DNA of 64,000 bases from Posidonia oceanica (lineage: Eukaryota; Streptophyta; Magnoliopsida; Alismatales; Posidoniaceae), in NCBI GenBank assembly GCA_037176725.1, contig JAZBRS010000013.1:9675001-9739000 (forward strand). Reading direction: 5' to 3'. Made by a program: the position numbers and the translations under genes. This document shows positions 54,733 to 64,000 of the stretch, piece by piece. The stretch's first letter is position 1; each line of letters starts with the position of its first letter. The notes under the pieces are model-generated. The model searched no databases, was not told the origin of the DNA, and saw only the letters and a list, made by a program, of their open reading frames with translations.

Positions 54733-55935
54733 CTAGTTGAGTCGAGCCTTCTTTCCTTTGCTGGAGTCAGGAAACAGAGGGGCACTAGGCGGGATCTCGT
54801 TGATAGGCCAGAGTTCCTGCACCTCAGTCACATACTTAGGAGTGCATCTGGAGCCTTTCACTACTGCTATGTCTGTTGACCTCACGCCGTGCTGCATCAA
54901 GTCTGCTAGCTTTGCTGTAGCTGCTGTTGAGTTGAAGGGATAGGGCTGTAGGAGGCGGGGCGCTGTGCTGTCAACAAAGGCACCCTGTCGGAAGCCAAAC
55001 TACCGCATGACCCGGATAGGGTGGTATTCGATACCTCTGGCGAATCCAGGCAACACCACGAGTCGCATGTCGCGGGCATTGAAGAAGACGGTGAATGGTT
55101 CAGCTACGAATGGGGTGATTCGCCAGGTTATTGCATCATCCGTCAGCTTAGACAGCTTCTGATATTCTTCTAGGACGCTTTTGAGGGTCCTTGCATGGAC
55201 GCTGCTGTAGTATGTCTCAATGGCATGCCTTTGAGGGCGTAGGATGTCCATCTCCAGGTGTGCGGCTAACCAGATCTGCACACATACTCCTCAGCCGTAG
55301 AAGTGGCGGTAGCGGTGCGAGACACGATCCAGTGCATGGTAGGTCTCTACTAGGACAACCGGTGCTAGGTCAAGCTGCTGGGTTGTCACGGCGAGTGCGA
55401 TCTCGGCAACCTCGATTGCAACTGTCATCCGACCGTGGCTAAAGATTAGCTCACCGAGGAAGCGGGTGACAAAGCTCCAAAGCCACAGCTCGTCTCCCAG
55501 CTTAGCGCGCTTGTTTGCAGCTTCGTCGAAATATGCTAAGCGAAGCATAGGCTTAGGCCCACTGTTGCAGATTAATCTTTGCTGGCATTCTACTGTGGTA
55601 AGCCCAGTTAGCTTGCTCAGAGCTGCTGCATAGCCGTCACGCCTCATGAACACAGTCGGTCCCATGATCTTGGAGAAGCTGCAGATCAGACGCGTTTCCT
55701 CTAGCGTGGGCGTTAGCTCTGTTCTCCCGAAGCAGAAAACATGATATGCTGGTTTCCAAAACCTTGTTGTAGCGCAGAGGAGATGCCGGCTTACCTCGGC
55801 ATCAGCTGCTTTTAGAAGCGTTGATGGAATACCACATGTGCGTAGCTTCTCTCGGTCAGCTTCAGTGAGCTTGCGAACTCACTCGCGCAGGGCCTTAGGG
55901 CAGTGCATGGGGGTTACAAGAGTAGGATAACCCAT
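54733..55935 (-). pseudogene. Accessory ORF of element C (plant-mobile-domain/DUF7745-like)
   Basis: One frame of 401 codons from ATG (55935; MGYPTLVTPMHC) to TAG (54733-54735), exactly the length of the B copy. Stops only: a TGA where B has TGG (about 55878), a TGA near 55290, and a TAG where A has CAG in the VMRQFGF motif (about 55005). Blocks as in A and B: FWKPAYHVFCFGRTELTPTLEE, KIMGPTVFMRRDGYAAAL, FVTRFLGELIFSHGRMTVAIE, VETYHALDRVSHRYRHF, LEMDILRPQRHAIETYYSS, VVLPGFARGIEYHPIRVMR. The amino acid sequence stays close to A while many codon third positions differ, consistent with past purifying selection. It lies 1.3 kb downstream of integrase. Confidence 0.75.
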
Positions 55936-57232
55936 TGCGCCAAGGGTGCAGACAACTGGTGCAGGGCTTCAGGTGCAGGGCTTCAGGTACCTGTAACGTA
56001 GCTTATTAGATCAAATGCAAGCACGTAACCACTGACTGATAAAGAGGCAGATCCCATAGTTAGCAAAGCAGTTTAGCATGTTCAATAGACAGCATTCAAA
56101 ACGCAGGCATTAAGCATATTCAAACAAAGGCAGTTCTGCTTGCACAGGGGGATAGCTGGTTGGTGCTTTGGACCAGTGCAGCTCGAAGGGGGTCGATGCG
56201 TGCCTGATAGAAGTACTATCTCAGTGTCAGGGCCAAGTATTGCAGAGCGGGATGGTAGGAAGGGAGAAAGATTGATGTTGTGTAGGTGTGCATGCTATAT
56301 GATTGATATGCATAGATACGTGCATGATTTATGATAGACGTTGTGGCCCTCAGTACATGGAGTGCTTTAGCGCCTGCTGCAGAGGAAGAGAGGGGTCCCT
56401 GACTCACTGGACTCTACTCAAACTCCCAACTTGCTGGTGGCGCTCTGGGAAAGGTATTTGCAATGTGGGGGTGGTGGTGTAGTGAGGACAGGCTCCACGC
56501 CAAACTCTCAAGGATCTACACCTACTCTTTTCATTTTTTGTTCTTTTTTGCTCCCTCATAGGTGTGCAGGTTTTTCCCTATCCCTAACTTGGAGGTAATG
56601 GACACGTGGTTGGAAGCTGGGGAGCTGCTTGCTAGGCAGGGGTGGCTAGACCCTGCAGGACTTGTAGGTTTGCCAGGCGCGAACTTCGACTTCTCTCCAA
56701 GGGAAGTTGGAGGGACAGGGTTACGCTGCACGCCCCTATCTCTAGGGCCTACTTCTACCTTCGCCTTCTATTTGCTCTTTTCTTTTATGCCCATGCTCAG
56801 ACATATATTTTTTTGCTTACACTCTCGCTCACACCCTAGCATTTTATCTCCCTCGGGAGGTGCAAGTCCTAGGGGGTTTGGATATTTTGCCTGTTCTCAT
56901 TGAGTGGTGGCTCCCTCACTAGCTAAGACATCTAAGTAGTGTCGTGTGAGGCAGGGGAGACTCCTTCCAGTGCAGGCTAGCACGTCTGATTTCATCATCG
57001 GGCCAAATGCAATGCATGATCGATAGAAGAGGATGACGATGATGATTTGATTAAGGATGATCCTTTCTTGTGGACGAGATATGCTTGAAGAGAAAGAGAT
57101 GCATGGGAATGTACAATTGCAGGGGGTGCGAATGCGAGAGGCAGAACAAGAAGGGATGTATGAGAATGTGCAGAGGGTGGAAATGCAAGGGGACAAGACA
57201 GGGATCAAATGATCTGCAAGGCGAGGGCCGAA
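55936..57232 (-). other. Spacer between integrase and accessory ORF of element C
   Basis: No gene. Corresponds to 32181-33657 of A, but with one rather than two copies of the internal ~200-base segment. Confidence 0.6.
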
Positions 57233-58560
57233 CTATTGATAGTATCTCTTGAGGTAGCATGCATTGACCGGTTTAGACTGCCCCACCTGGTCCATGTCCT
57301 CAAGAATTGCTGCACCGCCTGAGAATGCCTGCTTGACCACAAAGAGGCCACGCTAGTTGGGTCGGAATTTACCTCGACCGTTTATCAGATGGATGGCTTG
57401 CAAAACGAGATCCCCTGACTAAAACCTTCTAGGCTGCAGCTTCTTTAGCTATGCTTTGGCCATCCACTTTTGGCAGCAGTGAGCGCTGTGCATTGCTTGC
57501 AATCTGCGCTCAGTAATCAAGTTGAGCTGGACACAGCAGTCCTCAACCCACTCTGCTTCTTCTAGCTCTGCTTCCCGTAGGACCCGCAGTGAGGGGATTT
57601 CTACTTCGACGGGTAGCACCGCCTCCATACTATACGCCAGTGAGTATGGGGTTGCTCCTATCGAGGTCCGCACTGATGTCCTGTACGCCCAGAGCGCGTA
57701 CGGGAGCTTGTCATGCCAGTCTTTGTGGGTTTCTACCATCTTTTTCATTATTTTCACAATGTTTTTGTTGGCAGACTCCACTGCTCCATTCATCTGCGGT
57801 CGATAGGGCGAGGATCTATGATGCTTGATCTAGAGGTTTTGCAGGTACTCCTTGATCCTCTTTGCAATGAAGTTCGAGCCATTGTCAAAGATGATTGCAT
57901 GTGGGACCCCATACCGGGCGACGATGTTGTTTCTGAAAAACTTCTCTGTCGCCACGGTTGTGACTGCCTTGTAGGAGGTTGCTTCCACCCACTTAGTGAA
58001 GTAGTCTATCGCTACCAGAATGAAGCGATGACCATTCGAAGCCGCAGGGTGTATAGCGTCGATGACATCAATCCCCTAGGTGGAGAAGGGCCATGGCGAG
58101 GACATGCTGTGTAATTCCTGCGGGAGAGCGTGCATGAGATTACCATGGATATGGCAGTTGTGGCATTTACGCACAAACTGGCAGCAGTCTGCCTCCATGG
58201 TTGACCAGAAGTAGCCTTGGAGCATGATCTTCTTGGCCAGCAACACGCCATTCATATGCAGGCCACAAGTCCCTGCATGAACTTGGAGCATCAGCGTGTC
58301 GGCCTCTGCCTTGCTCAAGCAGCGTAGGAGCATCTGATTGTAAGATCTTCTATACAACTGCCCCGCTCCTAACACATACTTCGACGCCAGACGTGCCAAA
58401 GTTCTTCTATCTGCTGCTGAGGTGCCAAACGGGTGGCTGCCAGACTCCAAGAAGGTCATGATATCGTAGTACCATGGCTGCTCTTCTACTGGGTCCGCCT
58501 CCTCTATGCTCACGCAATGCGCAGGCTGCTCCATGCAGGTAACTGATACATCCACTGCAC
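57233..58560 (-). pseudogene. Integrase domain of element C
   Basis: On the minus strand: zinc-binding region HAGTCGLHMNGVLL...RKCHNCHIHG (within 58076-58555), core with CMEQPAH-proximal start, FTKWVEATSYKAV-like and NGAVESANKNIVKIM (57793 leftward), then the YGTS-type TPYSLAYSMEAVLPVEVEIP and a C-terminal segment ending CYLKRYYQ and TAG at 57233-57235. Stops interrupt the core (for example near 58070 and 57820), but the frame does not change. Homologous to 30950-32180 of A. Confidence 0.9.
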
Positions 58561-59143
58561 GATCTTCAAGTATACTGAGTCAGGACGCCAAGGTTGCTAG
58601 CGCATCTGCATATGTGTTCCTTGCCCTGTTCATGTACGAGAAGCGGATGCTTGCAAATTCTTCTATCAGCTTCAGCAGATGTTCGTGATATGGTACAAGC
58701 TTTGGATCCTTTGTTCTCTAGTCACCATTCACTTGGGAGATCACCAGCATGGCATTGCCATGCACATGCAGCTTCTACGCCTCATGCTCGAGTGCGACCT
58801 TCAATCTCAGGATGCATGCTTCATATTCTGCTTCGTTATTAGTGCATTTGAAGGTCAGCTTCCTTGCAAAGGGGATCATCTGTCCCTGTGGCGTTGTCAG
58901 CACTGCGCCTATGCCTCGACCCTTCTTGTTGACAGCACCATCAAAATAGAGCTGCCACTGCTCTTGGTCTTCAGGGTCCTTCTCCTCTGAGTCCTCCTTT
59001 GCAAAGAGGATGTCCTTATCCAGGAACTGCGTCTGGAGAGGCTGGTACTCAGGCAAGGGAAAGTCAGCAAGATGATCTGTCATGGCTTGGCCCTTCATGG
59101 TTCGCTGCATGACAAAGGTGATGTCGTACTGAGACAACAACAC
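58561..59143 (-). pseudogene. Archaeal-type RNase H domain of element C
   Basis: YFDGAVNKKGRGIGAVLTTPQ and FKCTNNEAEYEACILRLKVAL on the minus strand, with the third block DAMLVISQVNG-like region near 58740. Stops interrupt it near 58720-58775. Same position between RNase H and integrase as in A. Confidence 0.87.
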
Positions 59144-59590
59144 CTACCACTTGACGCATCTACCCACCATAGCTGGCTTCTGGAAGAGAAACTTGATGGG
59201 GTCATGCCTGCAGAGAAGACGAACTGGGTACGCCATCATGTAATGCCTTAGTTTTTGCGCTGCCCAGAAGAGAGATAAGCAGGTCTTCTCCATTGCGCTA
59301 TACCTGGCTTCGCAATCATTAAACTTCTTGCTCAGGTAATAGATAGTGCGTTCCTTTCTACCGGATTCGTCATGTTGGCCCAGGACGGCGCCCATGGAAT
59401 GCTGCGTGGTAGAGAGGTAGAGAAGCAGAGGTCTCCCCGGCGTGGGAGGAACCAAGACAGGAGGCTTGATCAGAAGCTGTTTGATTTTGTCAAAGGCAGC
59501 TTAGCACTCCTCTATCCAGTTGATTTGTGCATGCTTCTTCAGGAGCTTAAAGATCGGTTCGCAGATAGGCGTGAGCTGTGCAATGAACCG
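59144..59590 (-). pseudogene. RNase H domain (first) of element C
   Basis: PTPGRPLLLYLSTTQHSMGAVLG, IYYLSKKFNDCEARYSAMEK, FWAAQKLRHYMMAYPVRLLC and HDPIKFLFQKPAMVGRC. Better preserved than in A; it keeps CAG or CAA where A has stops, which gives the reference for the lesion comparison. Confidence 0.88.
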
Positions 59591-59599
59591 ACTGATATA

Positions 59600-60300
59600 C
59601 TACAGGCGTCCGAGCAGGTCTTGGACTTCTTTTTCAGTCCTAGGGGGTGGCATGTCCATGATGGCTTTTACTTTCATCGGGTCCACTTCAATTTCCCTCT
59701 GGCTAACAATGTAGCCCAGGAGTTTGCCAGAAGATACCCCGAATACACATTTGCTGGGGTTGAGGCGCAATTTGTACTTCCTCAAGCAGTCAAAAAGCTT
59801 CCTTAGACAGGCAAGGTGATCCTCAGGCTCTTTGGACTTGGCAACCATATCGTCCACGTAAACCTCAACTTCTTGGTGCATGAGATCGTGGAATAATGCA
59901 GTCATTGCCCTCTGATAGGTTGCGCCAGCATTCTTCAACCCAAACGGCATAACTTGGTAGCAGAAGCCTCCCCAAGGGGTGATGAAGGAGGTTTTCTCCA
60001 TGTCTTCTTCCGCCATTCTAATTTAGTTGTAGCAGGAGAAGCTGTCCATGAAAGAGAGCATTTTGTGCCCTACAGTGTTATCGACTAGGATGTCAATGTG
60101 CGGTAGTGGGAAATCATCCTTGGGACTCGCCTTGTTCAGGTCCCGATAGTCGATGCACATGCGGACTCGGCCATCCTTCTTGGGCACTGGCACAACGTTT
60201 GCAAGCCACTCAGGGTACAGGACGACCTTGAGGAAGTTAACATTGTGCTGCTTCATGATCTTCTCTTTGATCATAAGTAGCCACTACGGTCGCCATCGCC
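59600..60300 (-). pseudogene. Reverse transcriptase domain of element C
   Basis: YPEWLANVVPVPKKDGRVRM, IDYRDLNKASPKDDFPLP, MPFGLKNAGATYQRAM, the catalytic YVDD at 59849-59860, and LNPSKCVFGVSSGKLLGYIV. One in-frame TAA (60020-60022) lies where A has CAA. The upstream KLRRW-like start contains two TAG codons near 60280-60320. Frame is shared with protease and integrase. Confidence 0.93.
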
Positions 60301-62104
60301 TTAGCTTCTACTTTACTGGCTTTGCGTTTGGATCTATAGGCAAGTTGTGCACGACTATTTCAACATCGAGGCCGACCATATCCTCATAGCTCTAGGTGAA
60401 GACATCTGCATACTCTTTCAAGAATGCGATGAACTCTGCTCTAGCCTGGAGTGACAAGTGGGCGCTAATGTGAACCTCTCTAGCCTCCTCTGCAGTGCCA
60501 ATGCTGACAACCTCTGTCTCTTCCTCGACATGGAGGTTGGGGCCTTCTGGATCGTTGTCGTGGGGCCAGAACTCAGGCGATGGTTCGTCATTCTCATCCT
60601 CGCCTGTATCCTCCTCCTCTCCATATGCAATGAGTTTTGAGAGGATCTCCTTCTCAAAAGTGGGATCTGAGATATCGAAGGAGTGCAAGTGTTTTGCTGC
60701 TTGGCCCTGGTGACGCTTCAGGATGGTCACGCTTACCCGAGTGTTCTTGTATCCTCGGTGCGCGACTTCTGTCCTGGCAATCTGCTCTGCTTGCTCTGAC
60801 CCTGTTGCTGACTCTACTGGTTCCATTGACTCTGCTGACTCTACTACTGCTATCTGTATTGTTTCTGCTGGTTGTGCTGTTGCTGCTTGTGCGGTTATTG
60901 CCCGTGCGGTTGCTTGCGATATTGCTATTTGTGCATGCTGTGCTGCTGCCTGTGATGCTACTACTACTTGTGCGGTTGGCTACGATGCTACTACTTGTGC
61001 ATGATGCGTTGCGAATGCTAATGCTGATACTGTGGGTGCTAATGCATGTTGTGCTGATGCTACCGATGTTGATGCATGTTGTACTGCTGATGCTAATGCT
61101 TGCGATGCTGCTGGTGCTGGTGCTTGCTATGCTAATGCTGCTGCTGGTGCTTGCGATGCTACTGATGCGGATGCTTGCGATGCTGCTGCTGATGCTTGCT
61201 GTGCTGCGTGGGGCATGGATTGCACATACCACTTAGACCCGCCGCTTGGCTGTCGAGTGATGAGCTCATCTGGTCTAGTGGGCTCTGCTACTGCTGGATC
61301 TTCTTCAATGGCCATGATGGAGGGTTCCGTAGCCACGGCTTTCCCCTTCCTCTATGCTACTTCATGCTCTGCGATGTCCTCTGCCAGGGACTCGAGTTGT
61401 TCTTGGAACAGCTGCTCCAAGTCTCCCATCCTAAAGTCGACCTCAGCCTCTGCAGTCGTTGCTCCCTCCTCATTCGAGGGCAAGTCGACGTAGTAGGCGA
61501 CGGTTACTTCTGACTCTTGGGTGACCGCTAGGCCTGCTGCTGCTTGGGGCACTTGCTTCACTGCTGTCGGGTAGGCTGATAGGGTCACTGCTGCTACTGG
61601 AGGGGAGGCACAAGTACTCCTCGGGAGGATCGATGGCTGGGTCGCTATGCTTGGGGACAAAACGCCGGTGCCCATGGGTGACAGTGGTCGTCTCCCTGTA
61701 GCGGCGACGAGCATCCTCCACAAAGCGGGATCTACTGAAGCTGACAACAGTGTGCCTGATAGAGTACCCTGGCTTGCTTGTGGCGCTGTCAATAATGCAG
61801 GCCGAGTCACGCTGCCGCCTGATCCGACTAACTGCTCCATTGGAGAAGGTGATTTCCATGCTGGTGCGGCTGCGGTCACAAGCAAACTGCTGGACAGTGC
61901 CGAAGGGCGTGCTTTTGACCCCGGAGGTGCTGCTGTGGCTATCGGTGACTTTGGTGAAGCTGCAGGAAGAGGAGAAACTGTCAATCCCGCCATAGGGCCT
62001 ACCAACTCTGCTGCTGCATCTGTGAGTGCCAAGCAAACTGACCGAGATGATGTCACGCTGAGCTGATCCTAGCTGTTGGTTGGGGCTGCACTGACTATGC
62101 TAGA
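60301..62104 (-). pseudogene. Protease-RT linker of element C
   Basis: In order on the minus strand: Ala/Ser/Pro-rich segment (62056-61352); an acidic QLE-type stretch; an Ala/Gln-rich microsatellite-like region of GCA-rich codons (about 61210-60830); then TRVSVTILKRHQG, the acidic GEEEDTGEDENDEPSPE and the LKEYADVFT motif (60826-60392). It stays in the protease/RT frame. The Ala/Gln region is longer than in A. Two or more TAG stops lie in it. Confidence 0.75.
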
Positions 62105-63484
62105 CTACTCCTCATCTGAGTAGTAGTCTTCAATGCAGACCCATTCTTCTGTTGGCGGTGGAGAGCTTAAGCATGACATCGGCTGTTCTGTGGCTTTACT
62201 GCTGCTTGGATCCAGGATACCTACATTGGTAAAATTAGTGAGGTCCTTCGGGATGGTGATGTTTTGATCCTTGGGCTGCATACACTTGTCTGTGCTGGAC
62301 TGCAGGTCATATCCGAGTCCTTCAGAATCTCTTCGCTTTGTTGCTTGGACCGGCTCAGCGATTCCCTGGCCGTACTGCCCGAGCGGCGTTCCCTTGACAT
62401 AGTCCCACTTGTGACAGACATTTTCGACCATCCTGAAGGGATTATTGTGAACGGCCAAAGAGTCGACACGTTCAAGATCAGGTATAAAGTTAACCGGCTT
62501 GCACCGATTAACTCGATACAAGGCATTTGAAAGTTTGGGGTCAAAAGGGACAGTCTGCGAAGAGATAGGTGCAACCGCTTCGATCCGTTCTTTCTCGAAG
62601 TTTTCCACCATGACAATGATAACATCGTTGCCGCGGTGAAACTTAATCATGCGGTGGAGGGTCGAGGGGATGACCTGATGCTTATGCAGCCAAGGGCGCC
62701 CAAGCAAAAGATTGAAATTGGGCTCCAAGTCGACAATGTAGAACTCTACATCGAAGACGACCGGGCCAATCTCGAGAGGAATAATCAGGATCCCAAGAGC
62801 GTCATGGTGGGTGTTGTCAAAAGCTTTCATTCCCTTTATCACCGAGGTGATATCCTTGGCTTTGAATTCGAGCTTGGTTGCAGTACGCAAGGGACAAACG
62901 TTAAAGCCTGATCCGTTATCAACCAGCGATAAGGGAATGTGAAAGTTTTTGTATTGTACCGTGACAAACAAGGGCTGGTTGTGATTAATCCCCGCCGGAG
63001 GCAGCTCATCACTCATGAAAGAGATGATCTGAGGCTTCGTGATGACGCCAACCATGCTCTCCAGGGCCGTGGGTTCTATAGCTTGGAACACATGGGATGC
63101 TTGGAACACTCGGAGGAAAGCCTCGTGGTGTTCGGAAGAGGAGTGTATAAGGTCCCAAATTGAAATGTCGACTTTAACCCTCCTAAGCTGGGAGGTGATG
63201 TTTGTCTTGTGGTGCGGCATTCTGGTGGTAGAAGGAGGTGCTTTGGGGGTAGGTTCTACAGGGCTAGGTGCAGGGGGTTGGCTCGATGCTGGAGGTGCTG
63301 CGGGTTGGCTTGCTGAAGGGGGAGCAGTGGGTGTTGGACGGCTGGGCCTTACCACCGGAGCTGCGGGCTTGTAGACCCTCCCTGTTCGCGTGACTTCCGT
63401 GCACGTTTCCGTGGTGTAGTTGTAGGGCACGCGATGGGGGTCCCAGGTTAAGTCAATAACCGCGGGGGCCTGTGCTGTGAGCAC
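62105..63484 (-). pseudogene. Aspartic protease region of element C (459 codons open)
   Basis: The longest open frame in the window. The Pro-rich N-terminal third (gag-protease linker, residues about 40-90) is followed by FQAIEPTALESMVG. The protease loop SLVDNGSGFNVCPL has catalytic D at about residue 189, then AFDNTHHDALGILIIP, VEFYIVDLEPNFNLLLGRPW and PSTLHRMIKFHRGND. The C-terminal 120 residues form a conserved tail ending EEWVCIEDYYSDEE. It would cleave Gag-Pol. It is intact across the retropepsin fold and homologous to 24493-25860 of A. Confidence 0.9.
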
Positions 63485-64000
63485 AAAAGGGGCTACGGGG
63501 GCATAAGCTGGGTGAGGGGAAAAAGGGTGATGCTGCTGGTAGGTTGCTGGGGTTCCTAGCTGAGACCTAGCTAGCAGGCTGACTGGGGGTCTACCTAAAA
63601 GGGAGGCAGGGGTTTGGGCCTACGGTCTAGCCTAAGGGTATACAGGGGTAGGGGCATGAGGATGCATGGTAGGGCACGCGGCAGAGCGCCCCGGCCTGAC
63701 ACACAGTCGGATCATAAGGATCCCCGATTCGGAGCCAACAATGGCCGCACGATAGAGAGAGAGGGAAGGGCTCCGAGACATCATGAATGAGCTCGGAGGG
63801 GTCTACCACAGACATAGCAGGCCTAGAAGGGGAGAGAGAGTAGATTCTCGAGGTCCCCGCACCTTCTGGATTGGGATGGTTCGGGAGGGGCTGGCGGACG
63901 ATGTTGGCATGGGGGGATGCTGATGCTAGTGTAGGGGCTGATGCTGATGGAGGAGCTGAAGAGGATGCCTCGTGCGTGTGGATGGTGATCGTTCCCGACT
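63485..64000 (-). pseudogene. gag C-terminal region of element C (cut by window end)
   Basis: Minus strand VVDPSELIHDVSEPFPLSL (about 63815-63760) matches the gag tail of A (about 24220-24270). A frameshift lies between this and the protease frame. Most of gag lies beyond 64000. Confidence 0.75.

Larger units (their letters stand above)
46774..64000 (-). mobile_element. Element C: Tat-type retrotransposon, 5-kb LTR (minus strand, runs off the window)
   Basis: On the minus strand: gag C-terminus, protease, linker, RT, RNase H, archaeal RNase H, integrase, accessory ORF, conserved hairpin blocks, tandem arrays, PPT, and a 5035-bp LTR at 46774-51808. From 63484 down to 57233 all recognised polyprotein pieces are in one frame, broken by stops rather than shifts. 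That suggests it is younger than A. It is inserted in element B at a CCCTG site. The 5' LTR is outside the window. Confidence 0.9.

Noticed and set aside
60637..61236. 199-codon Leu-rich frame (plus) and its Ser-rich minus shadow
   Set aside because: They are out-of-frame readings of the GCA-rich linker of the C polyprotein.

Overview
This window is a nest of transposable elements from a repeat-rich flowering-plant genome. I see no ordinary host gene, tRNA or rRNA. A plant is indicated by a Ty1/copia polyprotein remnant, a CACTA (En/Spm) DNA transposon with both TNP2-like and TNPA-like genes, and several very large Ty3/gypsy Tat/Ogre-type retroelements. The Tat/Ogre elements carry two RNase H domains, a TGGCGACTC primer-binding site and a plant-specific accessory domain. 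I cannot name the species.

Layout. (1) 1-259 and 14887-15173 are the two halves of a copia reverse transcriptase/RNase H region. It was split by a 14.6-kb CACTA element (260-14883) that made a CTG target duplication. The CACTA has GCGAGGA/TCCTCGC subterminal repeats at both ends, a broken TNP2-type transposase (6222-9671) and a broken TNPA-type gene with clear GT-AG introns (10057-14173). (2) 15174-17720 plus 39763-39897 is part of an LTR of a minus-strand retroelement (D) that abuts the copia remnant. (3) Element A (17721-39757, plus strand, about 22 kb) sits inside D. It has two about 3-kb LTRs, a PBS, gag, protease, RT, RNase H, archaeal-type RNase H, integrase, an extra 3' ORF, a conserved hairpin, a 70-bp tandem array and a PPT. 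A 1580-bp solo LTR (27547-29126, perfect ATGGC duplication) interrupts A between protease and RT. (4) Element B (minus strand, starting at 39898) also sits inside D. Its left LTR, PPT, 70-bp array, hairpin and accessory ORF are visible. (5) Element C (minus strand, 46774 to beyond 64000) is inserted in B. It has a 5-kb LTR, several tandem arrays, the accessory ORF, and integrase through protease in one reading frame broken mainly by stop codons; gag runs off the window.

The implied order is copia first, then D, then A and B, then C in B and the solo LTR in A. The CACTA insertion into copia cannot be ordered against the others.

The most interesting signal is the accessory ORF in A, B and C. 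It is about 400 codons, lies in sense downstream of integrase, and resembles a plant mobile domain/DUF7745-type protein. B and C are exactly the same length. It is followed in every copy by a conserved block with a perfect or near-perfect stem-loop and then a fast-changing tandem array. Many premature stops are CAG-to-TAG changes, the pattern expected from decay of CHG-methylated cytosines. All reading frames are damaged, so the elements look non-autonomous now.
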